NCBI GenBank assembly: GCA_007120155.1
Contig: SKOF01000529.1
Coordinates: 1 to 6,328 of the forward strand
DNA: 6,328 bases
Direction: 5' to 3'
DNA from: Thioalkalivibrio sp.
Lineage (GTDB): Bacteria; Pseudomonadota; Gammaproteobacteria; Ectothiorhodospirales; Ectothiorhodospiraceae
Every line of letters begins with the position of its first letter. The first letter of the stretch is position 1. The position numbers and the translations under genes were made by a program. Positions 4,368-6,328 of this stretch are shown piece by piece. Below the pieces are notes generated by a model. It was given only the letters and a program-made list of their open reading frames with translations. It was not told where the DNA came from and did no database searches.

Positions 4368-6328
4368 ATGACAGCAAGCTTCGTACATCTGCATCTGCAT
4401 ACCGAGTTTTCGTTGGTGGACGGCCTGGTGCGCGTGGGTCCGCTGGTCGAGGCGGTGCGCGAGGCGGGGATGCCGGCGGTGGCTGTGACCGATCAGGGCA
4501 ATCTGTTCGGCATGGTCAAGTTCTACAAGGCCGCCCTGAAAGCCGGCATCAAGCCCATCGTGGGCGTGGATCTGTGGGTCTCTGCGTCCCAGTCCGGGGA
4601 GGCGCCGTCGCGGCTGGTGTTGCTGGCCCAGGATGACGACGGCTATCGCAACCTGACCCGGCTGGTGTCCCGGGGTTATCTGGAGGGCCAGCGGGGCACG
4701 GATGTGCCGGTGCTGGAGCGCGGCTGGTTTGACGGCGCGAGCCGGGGGCTGATCGCATTGTCCGGCGGCCGCGAAGGGGAGGTGGGGCGGGCGCTCATGG
4801 GCAGCCAGCCCGGATCCGCGGAAGCCCTGTGCGAGTACTGGGAGGGCCTGTTTCCCGGGCGCTTCTATCTCGAGATCGGGCGCACCGGCCGGGAAGGCGA
4901 GGAGGATCATCTGCATGCCGCCGTGGATCTGGCCAGTTCCCGATCCCTGCCGGTGGTGGCCACCAACGACGTGCGCTTCCTCCATGCCACGGATTTCGAT
5001 GCCCACGAGGCACGGGTCTGCATCCACGACGGCCGCGTGCTGGACGATCCCCGCAGGCCCCGCGACTACACCCCGCAGCAGTACCTGCGTACTCCACATG
5101 AGATGCAGGAGCTGTTTGCCGATATCCCCGAGGCCCTGGAGAACTCGGTGGAGATCGCCCGGCGCTGCAACCTGTCCCTGACCCTGGGGGCGCCGGTGCT
5201 GCCCGAGTACCCCATTCCCGACGGCATGACCACGGACGATTACTTCCGCAAGGTTTCCCGGGAGGGCCTGGACCGGCGGCTGTCCGTGATTCTGGAAGGC
5301 GAGGCGGCCGAGCGCGAGGGCCGTGAGCGTACCTACCGGGAGCGCCTGGAGACGGAACTGGACGTGATCTGCCAGATGGGTTTTCCCGGCTACTTTCTGA
5401 TCGTGGCCGATTTCATCCAGTGGGCCAGGGACAACGCCGTTCCCGTGGGGCCGGGGCGCGGTTCCGGTGCGGGCTCCCTGGTGGCTTATGCCCTCGGGAT
5501 CACCGACCTGGACCCGCTTCGTTACGACCTGCTGTTCGAGCGCTTCCTCAATCCGGAACGCGTCTCCATGCCCGACTTCGATATCGATTTCTGCATGGAG
5601 CGGCGCGACCGGGTGATCGACTACGTGGCGGAGCGCTACGGGCGTGAACGGGTCTCCCAGATCATCACCCACGGCACCATGGCGGCCAAGGCGGTGGTGC
5701 GTGATGCGGGCCGGGTGCTGGGCCATCCCTACGGTTTCGTGGACCGCATCGCCAAGCTGATCCCGTTCGAGATCGGCATGACGCTGGACAAGGCCCTGGA
5801 GCAGGAGGAGGAACTGCGCCGCCTCTACGAGGATGACGAAGAGGTGAGCGGGCTCATCGACCTGGCCCGCAAGCTGGAAGGTGTGGCCCGAAACGCCGGC
5901 AAGCACGCCGGCGGCGTGGTGATCGCCCCCTCCCGGCTCACGGACTTCTCGCCGCTTTACTGCGAGCCCGGGGGTCAGGGGGTGGTCACCCACTTCGACA
6001 AGGACGATGTGGAGGAAGTGGGCCTGGTGAAGTTCGACTTCCTGGGCCTTCGCACCCTGACGATCATCGACTGGGCGGTGCGCACCATCGATGCCCGGCG
6101 CGAAGCCGCGGGTGAGCCGCCCCTGGACATGAGCCGCATTCCGCTGGACGACCCTGACACCTTCGGGCTGCTCAAGCGCCAGGAGACCACGGCGGTCTTT
6201 CAGCTGGAATCCCGGGGCATGAAGGAACTCATCAAGCGCCTGCAGCCCGACAGTTTCGAGGAGATCGTGGCGCTGGTGGCCCTGTACCGCCCGGGGCCAC
6301 TGCAATCGGGCATGGTGGACGACTTCAT
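4368..6328 (+). CDS. dnaE: DNA polymerase III alpha subunit, N-terminal 653 codons (runs off the window)
   Basis: This is the replicative polymerase catalytic subunit (C-family), which copies DNA within the Pol III holoenzyme. The frame is open without interruption from the ATG to the window edge. Roughly the first 56% of a protein of about 1160 aa is present; the rest of the fingers, the beta-clamp-binding, OB and tau-binding parts lie outside. The PHP domain starts with VHLHLHTEFSLVDG (6-19), followed by VTDQGNLFG. The palm shows GPGRGSGAGS (361-370), PDFDIDF (402-408) with catalytic Asp405 and Asp407, GKHAGG (511-516), KFDFLGLRTL with the third catalytic aspartate Asp557, and FQLESRGM (611-618). 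The start matches the E. coli N-terminus closely (two residues shorter to the VHL motif). No Shine-Dalgarno is visible. The sequence strongly resembles gammaproteobacterial DnaE1 and not the error-prone DnaE2 type. Confidence 0.98.
   Translation, partial: MTASFVHLHLHTEFSLVDGLVRVGPLVEAVREAGMPAVAVTDQGNLFGMVKFYKAALKAGIKPIVGVDLWVSASQSGEAPSRLVLLAQDDDGYRNLTRLVSRGYLEGQRGTDVPVLERGWFDGASRGLIALSGGREGEVGRALMGSQPGSAEALCEYWEGLFPGRFYLEIGRTGREGEEDHLHAAVDLASSRSLPVVATNDVRFLHATDFDAHEARVCIHDGRVLDDPRRPRDYTPQQYLRTPHEMQELFADIPEALENSVEIARRCNLSLTLGAPVLPEYPIPDGMTTDDYFRKVSREGLDRRLSVILEGEAAEREGRERTYRERLETELDVICQMGFPGYFLIVADFIQWARDNAVPVGPGRGSGAGSLVAYALGITDLDPLRYDLLFERFLNPERVSMPDFDIDFCMERRDRVIDYVAERYGRERVSQIITHGTMAAKAVVRDAGRVLGHPYGFVDRIAKLIPFEIGMTLDKALEQEEELRRLYEDDEEVSGLIDLARKLEGVARNAGKHAGGVVIAPSRLTDFSPLYCEPGGQGVVTHFDKDDVEEVGLVKFDFLGLRTLTIIDWAVRTIDARREAAGEPPLDMSRIPLDDPDTFGLLKRQETTAVFQLESRGMKELIKRLQPDSFEEIVALVALYRPGPLQSGMVDDF

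Noticed and set aside
3595..4377. 260-codon minus-strand open frame opposite rnhB
   Set aside because: It is the complement of rnhB, whose full DEDD active site is visible on the plus strand. The composition is shadow-like.
4275..6305. 676-codon open frame on the minus strand opposite dnaE
   Set aside because: It lies antisense to dnaE over its whole length. Its His/Gln/Gly/Pro-rich composition is what the complement of G+C-rich codons yields, and no family is recognisable. DnaE motifs on the plus strand settle the coding strand.

Overview
The window reads as ordinary chromosomal DNA of a high-G+C Gram-negative proteobacterium. It holds lipid A biosynthesis genes on the minus strand and rnhB and dnaE on the plus strand. 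The lpxB, rnhB and dnaE products most resemble gammaproteobacterial ones, with the DnaE closely following the E. coli pattern from PHP domain to palm. A purple-sulphur-bacterium, Ectothiorhodospira or Acidithiobacillus-like relative is a guess from the gene set, not something the sequence proves.

Layout. Bases 1-149 hold no gene I can name. Bases 87-180 are a 94-bp fold-back element whose 23-bp arms are perfect inverted repeats, and its right arm runs into the 3' end of lpxB. A compact minus-strand operon follows, read from right to left: a Gfo/Idh/MocA oxidoreductase (gnnA, 3428 to 2475), a DegT-type PLP aminotransferase (gnnB, 2421 to 1327) and lipid-A-disaccharide synthase (lpxB, 1340 to 150, overlapping the gnnB stop by 14 nt). 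A 190-bp divergent intergenic region (3429-3618) separates this operon from plus-strand rnhB (RNase HII, 3619-4239). After a 128-bp gap comes the first 653 codons of dnaE (4368 to the window edge).

How the genes work together. GnnA and GnnB are known from Acidithiobacillus ferrooxidans. There they oxidise and then transaminate C3 of UDP-GlcNAc to give UDP-GlcNAc3N, so that the primary acyl chains of lipid A at position 3 become amide-linked instead of ester-linked. LpxB then joins two acylated sugars. Finding the pair coupled to lpxB implies that this organism makes wholly or partly 2,3-diamino-glucose lipid A. RnhB and DnaE belong to genome maintenance and replication; they are traditional downstream neighbours of lpxB, but here they point the other way.

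I see no undescribed system. The points worth a second look are the gnnAB-lpxB operon, its inverted orientation relative to rnhB-dnaE, the repeat element that supplies the last codons of lpxB, and a strong ribosome-binding site opening a small out-of-frame ORF ahead of rnhB.
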